Below the pieces are notes generated by a model. The model did no database searches and was not told the DNA's origin. It saw only the letters and a program-made list of their open reading frames with translations. Both the position numbers and the translations under genes were made by a program. From contig CP154954.1 of assembly GCA_039621445.1 (NCBI GenBank), positions 63,756,046 through 63,820,045 of the forward strand: a DNA stretch of 64,000 nt, written 5' to 3'. Below are positions 31,040 to 41,439 of the stretch, one piece after another. The DNA comes from Euglena gracilis. Taxonomy: Eukaryota > Euglenida > Euglenophyceae > Euglenales. Position 1 is the stretch's first letter, and every line of letters begins with the position of its first letter.

Positions 31040-31693
31040 TCAGCCTTGCAGATGATTCTCGCCTTGCAGGCCTTGTAAATGAGACTGGCCTCCATGGCCT
31101 TGGATATCATTCTTGCGACTATTGCCCTGGTATCTTTTGCTTGGTGTCCAGCTCCAATTGAAACCTGGCGGGGCTGCTGTGCCCCCCCTCTTCCCCTTAG
31201 GGGTTGCTGAGTTAGAAATTTGGGGGATTTGGCAGACCTCTTCTGCCCCTTCATGTGGGGAGTTGCTGGTGGGATGGGCGTGCAAGGCCCCAACCTTTGC
31301 CTTGATTCCATCTTGCCCACGCTTGTTTGAAATGTGTTGTTTGGCCTTGTGGGACATGTCTTTGGCATCCTGTGGGTTTCTTCTGTCCCATCTTGCTTGG
31401 CTTTCGGGCCCCAATGCCCAGGTCTTTCTGCCCGTATTGGGCTGCGGGAAACTTACTCTTTCTGGTCTGTCTGACCACTGTGGTCCACTGTCCGTGGCCG
31501 TCACTGGGCGGCACTGGTTTTTTTGCTGGGCAACTTCTGATTTAAGGATCTTGGGAGAAGGGGCGGCCACGGTTCGCCACGGTACGTCCGTACCTTCAGG
31601 TTCTGCGGCTGCTGCGGCGGCTGCTGCGCCGGGTAGTTCACGTCGACTAAAAAATTCCAATTTATTCACCACAGCACTGGTCGTTGAAGCCAA
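31040..31693 (-). pseudogene. DIRS ORF1-like protein (older copy)
   Basis: A 217-residue frame with an Ala run (eight Ala) near its N-terminus and a Gln/Lys/His-rich body. An overlapping frame reads DGHGQWTTVVRQTRK, matching DGQGPWTLVVRAKRQ in the younger DIRS element, which ties the region to the family's Gag-like ORF1. Which frame is the real one is not certain. Confidence 0.5.
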
Positions 31694-31922
31694 ATTGAAG
31701 TTGTATTTTTTTGTGAATTGATGTGCCGTCTGGGTCGTACCCTTCTGGATATCCGTTTGATATTGACTTCTTCAATTGGTTGGTCTTCTTGTCCCTGCCT
31801 TCTGGGGATTCGAAGGGCAAATTCGGGATCAGCCTACTCCGGCAAAGCGCAGACCCCACATAGCGCACCAAAACAATCGCAACAAAACTGCCGGCGAGCA
31901 AGGCAGGGCCTCGCAATGGCAA

Positions 31923-32702
31923 GACCATTCGGGCTCCGCACTGCGAGATGGTGAGGTCCTGCTTTCCTTGCCGGCTGTTCTGTTCTGGTGTGTTTGTGCG
32001 TGCGCGGGGGGTGCTTCTTACTGCTTTTTGTTGCCGGAGTTGGCTGATTCCTATTTCTGCCCTTCGACGTCAAGGAGAAAGAATTTTAACTCTACGAGTG
32101 CGGTCAATACGGAAGACAAAGACATTCAAAAATCAAACACGTGTTCAACGGAATTCAATGAAAGATGTGCTGGAAAAAATTTCAAGCTGTCAAGAGGAAC
32201 TGGGAGCACAAGGACGTTCAAGACAGACAGCCGAAGCTGGAAAACACAGAGGAACTGCAGGCGCTGGAGGACCTGATGGAGCAGGGCCAACACGTCCGTC
32301 CGTGGCCGTCGCAACCCTTCCGCCCCCCAGTTCGTCAGAAATTTCCTGTTTTCAACAAAGCTTTTGTGACGGCCATGGACCCTGGACACTTGTGGTCAGA
32401 GCAAAGCGACGGAGAACCCATCCAGGGCAAGGCCCATTGGGTCATGGGGACCCATCACAGTCATCAGTCAAGGAAACATTGTCAGGAGCGGGAAAAACAG
32501 GTCTGGCAGACTACCCATCCCCCTTCTCATCCCCACCCCTATGGCAGAGGAAATATGACAAGTTCAAGGGGTTCAAGTCAGGAAGATGGAAACCCTCCTC
32601 AAAATGGTCATGGCGGCCATCTATCTACAGGGCCTGGGGCCCAAGGCTATGGCAGCCATCATTCAAAAGGGCATGGTGCCCATTTTCAAGGACACAGAAC
32701 CC
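31923..32702 (+). mobile_element. DIRS copy, 5' part (split by a nested DIRS element)
   Basis: Starts with the family terminus GACCATTCGGGCTCCGCACT and carries ORF1-region sequence nearly identical, in inverse orientation, to 37352-36560. It stops at ACAGAACCC (32702) exactly where the younger element begins and resumes at 37353. The uninterrupted sequence is present inside the younger element near 36580, which gives the empty site. Confidence 0.85.
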
Positions 32703-32763
32703 TCGGACTCCCACGACAGAGGAAGGGGGAGGAAGGGACCAAGAGGGCGAAGCACAAGAAGAT

Positions 32764-32856
32764 GGTGAGGTCCTGCTTTCCTTGCCGGCTGTTCTGTTCT
32801 GTGTTTGTGCGTGCGCGGGGGGTGCTTCTTACTGCGCCTTTGTTGCCGGAGTTGGC
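32764..32856 (+). repeat. Inverted terminal repeat of DIRS element (left side)
   Basis: Starts GGTGAGGTCCTGCTTTCCTT and runs to GTTGGC. It is the inverse of 37234-37325 with a small difference after CTTACTGC. A 60-bp extension (32703-32763) lies outside it. Confidence 0.88.
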
Positions 32857-33088
32857 GATGATGAGGCCTCCTCCGACACCTTGGCGAAGCTGAACCGTCG
32901 TGGCCCCGCCCCCCCCCCCCCCCCACCCCCGTGGTCGCTTGGTGGGGGCCCCCCCCCTCGATGGGGATGGTTGTCTCTTTCTGGTGTGTTCCTGGGTGGG
33001 TGGTTGAGGCTGCTTGGTTGGGGGTCCCCTTTCTGGTTGGGATGTCTTTCTTTTTCTGCTGATTTTTTTGGGTGGGAGGGTTGGGCTG

Positions 33089-33187
33089 ACCATCTTCTTG
33101 TGCTTCGCCCTCTTGGTCCCTTCCTCCCCCTTCCTCTGTCGTGGGAGTTCGAGACCATTCGGGCTCCGCACTGCGAGTTGGTGAGGT
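33089..33187. repeat. Internal complementary region (ICR) of the DIRS element
   Basis: 33089-33148 is the exact 60-bp inverse complement of the element's left end (32707-32766). 33153-33187 is the exact 35-bp inverse complement of its right end (37318-37352). The joint between them matches a right-end to left-end circle junction with one substitution. In DIRS1 this region templates end joining during rolling-circle-like replication. Confidence 0.93.
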
Positions 33188-33199
33188 ACTGTGCACCCC

Positions 33200-34240
33200 C
33201 CTTTGGGCCATAATATTTTGAATTTTTGATACGACCCCAAGTCGCAAATAATGGGCTTGGAAGGCCCCAAAATTTTTCCACTGACCCAGCTGCTGGACTT
33301 CTTCCACTTGCAAACCAGCATTTTTCCACCATAAGACCCCAGCCCCTCTGGTGCTGTGGGGTTTCCAATGGGTGGTGTCCCCCCCCCCTCTTGCAGAATT
33401 TCTTTGGTAAGGGAATTCACCCTTTCTGATGTCAAAGGTCTTTTACCATCCAAAGACCATAACAAATTATTTTTGTGTCCAACCATGTGGGCTGTCCTTT
33501 CCACATATTCTTTCAATAAATGCCAGGGGCTGATGAGGGGGGTGTGTGGCAAATTCAAAATCTCCTCCCATCTTGGGAATTGCCACCCTTTCCTTTGCAA
33601 TAAAATGAAAATTTTTTCTCCCACGAAACTGATTTTCCGCTGTGTTCTGGCTAAATCAACCCCCCTGTGGAGGGCTAACAGCCTCCAACAGATGATGAGT
33701 CTGTTTCTGAGCTCTTTCACAGACAGGTCTGAGAGGGGTTTGGATTTCCTGATGATGTTTTCTAAGAAATCAGTGGGGTCCAAGAAATGGGCATACTTGC
33801 AGACATTGGAATTCCACTTCCTTTTCAATGGAGACAAAAGAGGGGAAAACCTCAATGACCCAAACCCTGGGAGTAATAAAACTGCTGCATATGCATTTCG
33901 TGCAGTGTTGAGGCTGTGGGCAGCCAAATCAAGGATGGCCTCGGCCATCTTGTGGACTGTGCAGTCCTGCAGGGGCACCCCTTTGTGCAACAATTGGCCC
34001 ACCAATGTCCTGAAGGCTGAATCATATCTCTTGACATTTCCCAGATTTTTTATGTAAGTGTCGATACTGGACATCGAAACTTCCTGGGATTGTAATATTT
34101 GCCTGACACAATCAAGCAGGCCAAATTCCACCTTGGGGGGGGGCATCTCCTCCCCCCAGCAGTTGGTGAACAGACCCCACTGGGGGGGTACTAGCAAAAC
34201 CTTGCTGCCTGGCTGCCTGATTGACATTAATTGGCGCCAC
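33200..34240 (-). pseudogene. DIRS tyrosine recombinase
   Basis: Would integrate a circular double-stranded intermediate. The SAM-like N-terminal part reads LLDCVRQILQSQEVSMSSID and LGNVKRYDSAFRTLVGQLL. The catalytic part has LSDLSVKELRNRLIICWRLL and LLKEYVERTAHMVGHKNNLL. After a frame change at a C run (about 33380) WGLPSPLFATWGRIKN follows, near where the nucleophile tyrosine would be expected. The catalytic His-x-x-Arg and Tyr could not be placed with certainty, so activity of this copy is doubtful. Confidence 0.65.
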
Positions 34241-34338
34241 CATGATGTCGAAGCCCAGTGGGGTACGATCAACAGACGAATTAGGTCTGCATGATGTCGA
34301 AGCCCAGTGGGGTACGATCAACAGACAAATTAGGTCTG
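34241..34338. repeat. 49-bp tandem duplication inside the DIRS pol
   Basis: Two copies starting CATGATGTCGAAGCCCAGTG differ at one base. 49 is not a multiple of three, so it breaks the frame between the methyltransferase-like domain and recombinase. It is recent, as only one base differs. Confidence 0.9.
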
Positions 34339-35030
34339 GGTTTAACATTAATCTCTGAACCCATTGGGGAATGATGCTCCAGGGGGGGTTTGCATAAACT
34401 GGGGGGAGGCCCCTCAAATCTGCCTTCAAGGCATCCACCAGCAAAGCCCCTTGGTGGGGGTATCGACAAACAAACTTGGGGAATTTTTTGTTGCTGGGTG
34501 TGCAAAACATGTCCACCTCTGGGGTGATTTCCTTTCTGAAAAACTGAAGAATTTGGTGAAAGATGTTTAGGTTTAGGGTATAATCCCCTGGGTCCTTTTG
34601 CTCCCTGGTCAGGGAGTCTGCCAATTGCTCCTTTGTGGGGACCCAAACCACCTGCAAATTGATTTGTTTTTCTTGGCAATGATACAGCAGGGGTTTTAAG
34701 ATGGAATTTAGGTATGGCTTTTTGCCTCCCCATTTTGTTAAATAACTTACAGCCACCTGGCTGTCCACGTGGAGCACAATTGTTTGTTTTGGTTTGGCTA
34801 GTGCCTTTACTGTTTCCACTGCAGCCTGCAACTCTTTTTGATTGATATGAAGGACATGCAGGTCCCTCCAAAAATCCTGCACCTTTTGGCCTGAAGCTTT
34901 GTCCAGCCCCCCCCACTGCCAGGTGCTGCTGTCTGAAAAGAGCTCCTGAGAGGCCTGGGACTGAAATGCCCTGCCCACACCTGGCTGTAAAAAGGCTTTT
35001 AACTCCACAATTTGATATTGACCCCCTGGG
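34290..35030 (-). CDS. DIRS RNase H and methyltransferase-like domains
   Basis: Same strand, different frame from RT. FSDSSTWQWGG (first RNase H Asp), HINQKELQAAVETVKAL (Glu), VLHVDSQVAVSYLTKWGG (second Asp) and WVPTKEQLADSLTRE complete RNase H. Then VDMFCTPSNKKFPKFVCRYP and VYANPPWSIIPQWV (NPPW coded at 34379-34393) form the N6-adenine-methyltransferase-like domain that DIRS-group Pol proteins carry. The role of that domain is unknown. A 49-bp tandem duplication at its end shifts the frame before the recombinase. Confidence 0.82.
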
Positions 35031-37113
35031 GAATGGTCAGGGTGTGGTCCCAACCCCACTTTGTGTGCAAATCCACCATTTTGCAAAGTTGATCTGTCAG
35101 AATTCTGAGAAATGGCATTGAAACTAAATAGCTTCTGACTTGTCCCACAATAGAACTGAGTTTTCTGCAGCTCATTTTCTGTGCTGTGAGCACTTTGCCT
35201 AGCTCCTTTCTTAAGGATTTTAGTTTTTCCTGAGGAATTTCCAATTGGCCTTTTTTCAAATTGATCCATTGGCCCAAATGTTTTATTTCCTGTGTGGGTT
35301 CCAGACAGGATTTGGGGAGGTTTAGTCTGAAACCTGCCAGTAAAAGGTCTGTTTTTACTTCTGCCAAATGTTGGGCTGCTGTCTTTTTGCTGGGGGCTAA
35401 CAGCAAAATGTCGTCCAGGTAGATGAAAACTACCTTGCCTTCCTTTCTCCATTTTCTTTCCCAGACTCTCATAAGAGTCATAAATTTTTGTGGCAGGCTG
35501 CTTATACCAAAGCATGCAGCTTGAAATTGCCACGTTTCCCCCCCCACCTGCATGCACACATGTTTTTCCAGACTGCTGTGCAGTTTTAAGTGGAAATATG
35601 CATCTTTCAGGTCTATTTTTCCACAGAACCAACCTTTTCTTAGATATGGGAAGATGTTTCCCATGTGTTCCAATCTGAATTTCTGGGGGGTGAAATGGAG
35701 ATTTAACTGTCGACAATCTGAAATCAGTCTTTCCTTGGTCTTTTCCCCTTCCTTTTTGGAAATGATAAAATAAGGGACAAAATGTTTTGCCTCCTGTGGG
35801 GTGATTTGCCTGGTTGCCCCTGCACATTCGTATTCTCTCAGAATTTTCTGGGCAGTCCTTATTTCTTGGGGAGTTTTGAAGGGAACTTTTAAGGACATCT
35901 GAGGGGGGAGGGGAAGATCTGCCCTGACCCCTTCCCTTATCAGGTTTAATACCTCTGTGCTGGCTCCTGCCTTGACCCAATGGGGGATGCTGGCCTGCAG
36001 GGCCCTGTAGGGGGGCACCCCTGGGTATAATGTGTCTGGGGATTCCACAGGCCCCATCACTGGGGTCCATTCCCCTGGCTGCCCCATCACTGGGGTTGCC
36101 TCTGGCCCTGCCATAGGGCTGCTCAAAGACAGGCTTTCCCCCTGTTTTTGAAAGATGGGGGAAGGTCTGTGGTGGGGAGGTACATATAATGCTGGGGGGT
36201 GAGGGCTGATTACCTTCTGGGGGGGCCCTGGTGTAGCCAATCTTGGGCCTCCCCCCCAAGGGCTGATATCTTGAATGTACTGGCCTCCAGTGGCCACCTG
36301 AATTTGCTTGAAATGGCCTCCATTGGCCTTGATATCTTGATTGTAATGGGCCATCTGGCCTTCTTGGTCTCCATTGACCTTCTCTCCAGCACTTTTCTCG
36401 TGTCTTCTTTTTCCCTCTTGGTTCCCCAGATGAGCCACCATGGCTGAATTGTTCTGAGGGGTTTGATGCCACCTGTCTTGGCTGTGGCTTGCTTCCCCTG
36501 GGGGGAATGATTTTGAGGGTTCTGGGGGGATAGTTGGACATACCTCTCCCCACTGGGGTCCCCTGCTGGGATTCTGGGTTCTGTGTCCTTGAGAATGGGC
36601 ACCATGCCCTTTTGAATGATGGCGGCCATAGCCTTGGGCCCCAGGCCCTGTAGATAGATGGCCGCCATGGCCATTTTGAGGAGGGTTTCCACCTTCCTGA
36701 CTTGAACCCTTTGAACTTGTCGTATTTCCCCTGCCATAGGGGTGGGGATGAGAAGGGGGATGGGTAGTCTGCCAGACCTGTTTTTCCCGCTCCTGACAAT
36801 GTTTCCTTGATTGATGACTGTGATGGGTCCCCATGACCCAATGGGCCTTGCCCTGGATGGCTCCTCTGACGCTTTGCTCTGACCACGAGTGTCCAGGGTC
36901 CCTGGCCGTCACAAAAGCTTTGTTGAAAACAGGAAATTTCTGACGAACTGGGGGGCGGAAGGGTTGCGACGGCCACGGACGGACGTGTTGGCCCTGCTCC
37001 ATCAGGTACTCCAGCGCCTGCAGTTCCTCGGTGTTTTCTAGCTTCGGCTGTCTGTCTTGAACGTCCCTGTGCTCCCACTTCCTCTTGACAGCTTGAATTT
37101 TTTTCCAACACAT
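34999..37113 (-). CDS. DIRS ORF1-RT frame
   Basis: One open frame of 704 residues. The first 400 residues are His/Gln/Gly/Pro-rich and Gag-like with no zinc knuckle. RT follows: VPYFIISKKEGEKTKERLIS, FCGKIDLKDAYFHLKLH (motif A), ACFGISSLPQKFMTLM (motif B) and VFIYLDDILLLAPS (motif C, DD coded at about 35410-35415). The thumb runs to LRILTDQLC. It ends at a stop where RNase H should begin, and RNase H continues in another frame. The RT active site is intact. The start at 37113 is the first Met of the frame; the true start may be upstream. Confidence 0.8.
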   Translation of the reverse strand: MCWKKIQAVKRKWEHRDVQDRQPKLENTEELQALEYLMEQGQHVRPWPSQPFRPPVRQKFPVFNKAFVTARDPGHSWSEQSVRGAIQGKAHWVMGTHHSHQSRKHCQEREKQVWQTTHPPSHPHPYGRGNTTSSKGSSQEGGNPPQNGHGGHLSTGPGAQGYGRHHSKGHGAHSQGHRTQNPSRGPQWGEVCPTIPPEPSKSFPPGEASHSQDRWHQTPQNNSAMVAHLGNQEGKRRHEKSAGEKVNGDQEGQMAHYNQDIKANGGHFKQIQVATGGQYIQDISPWGGGPRLATPGPPQKVISPHPPALYVPPHHRPSPIFQKQGESLSLSSPMAGPEATPVMGQPGEWTPVMGPVESPDTLYPGVPPYRALQASIPHWVKAGASTEVLNLIREGVRADLPLPPQMSLKVPFKTPQEIRTAQKILREYECAGATRQITPQEAKHFVPYFIISKKEGEKTKERLISDCRQLNLHFTPQKFRLEHMGNIFPYLRKGWFCGKIDLKDAYFHLKLHSSLEKHVCMQVGGETWQFQAACFGISSLPQKFMTLMRVWERKWRKEGKVVFIYLDDILLLAPSKKTAAQHLAEVKTDLLLAGFRLNLPKSCLEPTQEIKHLGQWINLKKGQLEIPQEKLKSLRKELGKVLTAQKMSCRKLSSIVGQVRSYLVSMPFLRILTDQLCKMVDLHTKWGWDHTLTIPQGVNIKLWS

Positions 37114-37233
37114 CTTTCATTGAATTCCGTTGAACACGTGTTTGATTTTTGAATGTCTTTGTCTTCAGTATTGACCGCACTCGTAGTGTTGAAATTCTTT
37201 CTCCTTGAGGTCGAAGGGCAGAAATAGGAATCA

Positions 37234-37325
37234 GCCAACTCCGGCAACAAAAAGCAGTAAGAAGCACCCCCCGCGCACGCACAAACACAGAACAGAACAG
37301 CCGGCAAGGAAAGCAGGACCTCACC
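37234..37325 (-). repeat. Inverted terminal repeat of DIRS element (right side, 5' end)
   Basis: Partner of 32764-32856. The terminal extension 37326-37352 lies outside it and ends the element at GAATGGTC. Confidence 0.88.
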
Positions 37326-37352
37326 AACTCGCAGTGCGGAGCCCGAATGGTC

Positions 37353-38113
37353 AGAATCCCAGAAGGGGACCCCAGTGGGGAGAGGTATGACCCACTGTCA
37401 CCCCAGAACCCTCAAAATCATTCCCCCCAGGGGAAGCCAGCCACCGCCAAGACAGGTGGCATCAAACCCCTCAGGGAAATTCAGCCATGGTGGCTTATCT
37501 GGGGAACGAAGCGGGAAAAAGAAGACACAAGAAAAGTGCTGGAGAGAAGGTCAATGGAGACAAAGAAGGCCAGATGGCCCTGAAGGCCAATGGAGGCCAT
37601 TACAATCAAGATATCAAGGCCAATGGAGGCCATTTCAAGCAAATTCAGGTGGCCACTGGAGGCCAGCACATTCAAGATATCAGCCCTTTGGGGGGGAGGC
37701 CCAAGATTGGCTACACCAGGGCCCCCCCAGAAGGTAATCAGCCCTCACCCCCCAGCATTATATGTACCTCCCCACCACAGACCTTCCCCCATCTTTCAAA
37801 AACAGGGGGAAAGCCTGTCTTTGAGCAGCCCTATGGCAGGGCCAGAGGCAACCCCAGTGATGGGGCAGCCAGGGGAATGGACCCCAGTGATGGGGCAGCC
37901 AGGGGAAAGGACCCCAGTGATGGGGCCTGTGGAATCCCCAGACACATTATACCCAGGGGTGCCCCCCTACAGGGCCCTGCAGGCCAGCATCCCCCATTTG
38001 GGTCAAGGCAGGAGCCAGCACAGAGGTATTAAACTTAATAAGGGAAGGAGTCAAGGCAGATCTTCCCCCTACCCCCTCAGATATCCTTGAAAGTGCCCTT
38101 CAAAACTGCTCAA
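37353..38113 (+). mobile_element. DIRS copy, continuation of the split element
   Basis: Resumes at AGAATCCCAG the ORF1 sequence broken at 32702. It is nearly the inverse complement of 36570-35860 within the younger copy. Similarity ends near 38113, where unrelated AT-rich DNA begins, so the older element is 3'-truncated before RT. A 30-bp tandem repeat (CCCCAGTGATGGGGCAGCCA) occurs near 37850-37920 in three copies, against two in the younger copy. Confidence 0.85.
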
Positions 38114-41100
38114 GAAAAGGAGAGGGAAAAAATGGTCTATAACGGGTTCATTTTCAAAAATTTCCCCCGTCCAACGTCTCCCTAAAATTTGTGGAAAAAA
38201 AACTCAAAAATTTAAAAGGTGTGCTGCTTGTAGCTGCACTGCACCGCCAGGGGGGGATTCCCATCCGAGCCATGTCATCAATGCGGAGAAATGGGGAAGT
38301 CTCTTTGCTGTCAAATCCTTCATTTCGAAAAGCCGATTCGCAAAGTCAAAAAAAAAACCGATACAATTTCTTTTTGCCGAGAAACACCGATACACAAAAT
38401 TATTCTTTGCCGATACACACGATACACAAATTTTTTTTGCCGATACACACTAAACAGAGGTCTGACCCACCCCCTGGGGGGGGGGGGTCCCGGGGAGACC
38501 ACAAAAAATTGCGAAAAGTACTGAAATTAACGCTTTTTCGAAAATTTTCGGCCGAAAGATATATCCCACCCGGGGGGGGGGGGGGCTCGGCCGGACCCAC
38601 CCACCCTACCCCCCCCCCGGGGTCCACGACAAAAAAAAATCCGTGGTTGGAACCCTCTCTGGTTGGAAAACGGACACCAGCTATCTCTTCTCATCTTCCT
38701 TTGAAGAAGAGCCATTTTTGAAGAAAAACAGATGTTCGAATGCACTACAATCAAACCCTGACTTCCTGCCCACCAGGAAAACAGAGCAGCATCAAGAAAG
38801 ACCAGAGAGAACATTTCTCTCAATGCCGAAGTGTGGAAGACACATCTCAGGGCAGTAATGCAAATTTCCCATCCGAATTCGATCAGATGTTGCCAAGCCA
38901 AGCGTCTTCATTGGAAATGGGGGAAATTTGTCGAGGGAGAAAAATCACAAACAACATAAACAGGTGAGTATGGTACGATATGTATCGAATTCAGGGATCG
39001 AACCCAGTAAAAAAAAAAAAGGCAGGCATTCGCCGAAGAAGGATTTGCATCTCTCCACAGAATCAAAAAAAGAACGCCTGGCAGGGTGTCATCCACCAAG
39101 CATCATCCCCCAGGGAGCGGTCAAAGAAATCCAATTGTTCCATCTGATCGTTTGTGAAGCTCCGGATACCAACCAAAAATTTCACGTGATGCTTTAATTT
39201 GACTTTGGTTCAGCAAATATCCAGTTTTATTTTAAAACTCATCAATATCTTTTGCAAATCCTGCCAACGAGAGAGCCGAAATGGGGGGAAATGCCACAGA
39301 GTGAGAGTGCAGTCAATGTTGAGGAAGCACTTCTACCAAAGGGACAACACATGTGAGTGTGACGTTTGCACACACACGTGTAGGTGCGTGTGCATGCACG
39401 TGTGTTTCATTCAGGCTTCTTCTTGAAACTCCTTGGAGAAGGGCAGGGCATTGCTCAGTTGAGAGGCTGGAAAATTTGGGCTGGCTGGAAAAAGTCTGCT
39501 GGTTGACACCCCCATAGGGGTCCCCAGCAGGAACTGGGTCCAATTAGGAGTCAAACTGGGTACCAAAAATCGAAACTGCAAAAATGCTCAAAAAAATTGC
39601 CAATTATTGGAAAACCCCGATACTTTTTAGACCAAAATTTGCACTGGCCAGCCCAAATCCAACCCATTTTTTGCACATTTTTTGGCCCAGCCTGAAATCA
39701 ATAACTGCCTGGCTAACCTCAGGGAGGCGGGAATAAATAAATAAAACTCATTGAAACCAATAAATAAATAAAACTCATTGGTTCCGGGGCACAGATTCAT
39801 TTAATGCAGGGGGGGGGGAATGCAACTGGGAAAAAATGAAAAAAAAAAAAAAAAAAAAAAATGCAAAAAAAATGCAAAAAAATGCAACTTGCATGAAAAA
39901 CCTGAGAAAAAGCTGGAAAATAACAGAGCTTTGCTGCCTAAGATCAAAAAAAATTTCCAGGGCAAAATATTTTATGCAAAAAAATGCAAAAAAATGCAAA
40001 AAAATGCAATCCAACAAAATGCAATCCAACAACAAAATTTTTTTCCAGGTCAAAATATTTCATGTAGAAAATGCAAAAATATGCAAAAAAATTCAAACAT
40101 ATGGCAACCAACTACAAAAATTTTTTCCGGGGAAAATATTTTATGCAAAAAAATGCAAAAAAAATGCAAAAAAATGCAAATTTCGGGAAAAGCCGATTAT
40201 GCAAAAAAATGCAAATTATGCAAGTTGAATTTTTGCATTTGCATCCCCCCCCCTGTTTAATGACCCCCCCCGGGAGGGGGGCACTTTTTCCCAGAAGTCT
40301 TAGTGCAACTAAGGGGGCACTTTTTCCCAGGACCAAAATTATAACCAGGTGGGGGAGTTCGCCAGAAAGAATTTTTCAGTTCGGCTGATTTTGGCTAGGT
40401 TTTGGGTGTGTGGGTGGTTGAGCCCCAAATGAGGTGTCATGGGCAGGTGGGTTTTCAAAAAAAGGGGGTGGTGGGGTGCGCCAGGGTCAGATTTTGGTCC
40501 AGCCGAAGGGGGTCCAGACAACCCACCCACCAGGCTCCTCTTTACCCACCCCGGGGGGGGGGGTAAAGGGGTGCTATAGCACTGCCCACTCCAAACCTGA
40601 TCCCCCTCGGTGGGTGGGTTCAACTTTTCAAAATAAATGCGAGGGGGTTGCCTTGTGCCATTGAACAAGCCTGGGTGACAAGTTCCCAGTCCCGGGCTGT
40701 GGTGGACTTTCCAACATGGCAATTCTCAACAAGTCAGCCCCTGACTTGAACACTTCCCGGCGGTAAAAAAAAAAAGGATCCCTGATCATAACAAACCTGA
40801 AAACGAAAAATCCGTTACCGTTCAGCCGCCCAAAAGGCAGCTGAAAATAAATAAAACTTGCAAGATGGGAGGGTAGGAGGGTGGAAAAAGGCTGGTTGAA
40901 AAGGTTGCTGGCTGGCTGGGCCCTCCGGGGGAGGTTCAAATTATCTTAAGCAACGCCCCGGTCCCCCCATCACCTACCCCAAACCCGAAAGGCTTCTCAC
41001 ACATCCCTGAAATACGGGAAGAAGTTGGAGGGGGGGTACCAATTCACTCCCCCCCCTCCAAGGTCGTCCCAAAACCAACTGCTTGCAATTGCTCAGCAGT

Positions 41101-41287
41101 TAAAAGGGTATTTCAAATCTGATGAATTTTTTTTGGTTTCTGTGAAACAAGGGTGTCTCTTAATTCGAAATGATGGGTTTTATTTATTCTCCAGCCACCC
41201 AAAAAGAAGCCAAACGGTCAACGGATTCTTTGCTTTCGGGTGTAAAAATGGGCAAAAAAATGTGTGTGTTAATATTGGTCAAAAGCA
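38114..41287. other. Intergenic DNA with low-complexity tracts
   Basis: Contains a GATACACA/CCGATACACAC dispersed repeat near 38380-38470 and G/C runs near 38470-38620. A possible + strand exon (38706-38962) ends in CAG followed by GTGAGT. Also present are a GTGTGCAT-rich stretch near 39355-39410, a duplicated AATAAATAAATAAAACTCATT (39730-39785) and an A-rich ATGCAAAAAA tract at 39830-40250. No protein family was recognised. Confidence 0.4.
39835..40250. repeat. A-rich ATGCAAAAAA low-complexity tract
   Basis: About 415 bp dominated by variants of ATGCAAAAAAATGCAAAA, open on the + strand as Lys/Asn/Met low complexity. Similar tracts recur near 51235-51300 and 51540-51600. Confidence 0.8.
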
Positions 41288-41295
41288 GCCTGGTG

Positions 41296-41406
41296 CAGGG
41301 AATTTCTTAAGGACCCCCCGGGGGGGGGGGGTCCAGCCTCCGGCTGGCAAAAAGGCTGCTGGCTGGATTTGAGCTGTTGGCTGGCCCCCCCCCGGGGGGG
41401 GGGGGT

Positions 41407-41439
<33 letters not shown>

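Larger units (their letters stand above)
27711..31922 (-). mobile_element. Older DIRS-group retrotransposon copy, degenerate
   Basis: Reading leftward from 31922 there is a diverged copy of the same terminal region as the element at 32703-37352, then ORF1-like, RT, RNase H, methyltransferase-like and tyrosine-recombinase segments in the same order, all with stops. An internal complementary-region-like segment is present at about 27715-27870, where GTGCGGAGCCCGAGGTGTCT and AGGGGAGGAAGGGACAC parallel that of the younger element. The right inverted terminal repeat is absent, and a chromovirus fragment abuts there. Protein-level similarity to the younger copy is obvious but DNA is well diverged, so this is an older or separate subfamily. 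Confidence 0.75.
32703..37352 (-). mobile_element. DIRS1-like retrotransposon, structurally complete, 4,650 bp
   Basis: A tyrosine-recombinase retroelement with all structural landmarks of DIRS1. It has inverted terminal repeats of about 92 bp (37234-37325 and 32764-32856) and unequal terminal extensions beyond them. An internal complementary region (33089-33187) is exactly complementary, back to back, to the two extreme ends. Coding order is ORF1/RT, RNase H, methyltransferase-like, tyrosine recombinase. There is no target duplication: left flank ACAGAACCC and right flank AGAATCCC join into the uninterrupted sequence seen in another copy. That is what insertion of a circular intermediate by a tyrosine recombinase predicts. 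Frames are broken at a few sites (near 35010, a 49-bp duplication at 34241, a C run near 33380). Confidence 0.9.

Noticed and set aside
32686-33313. Independent genes in Gly/Pro-rich frames near 33 kb
   Set aside because: They lie in the DIRS terminal repeat, C run and internal complementary region and are frame shadows.
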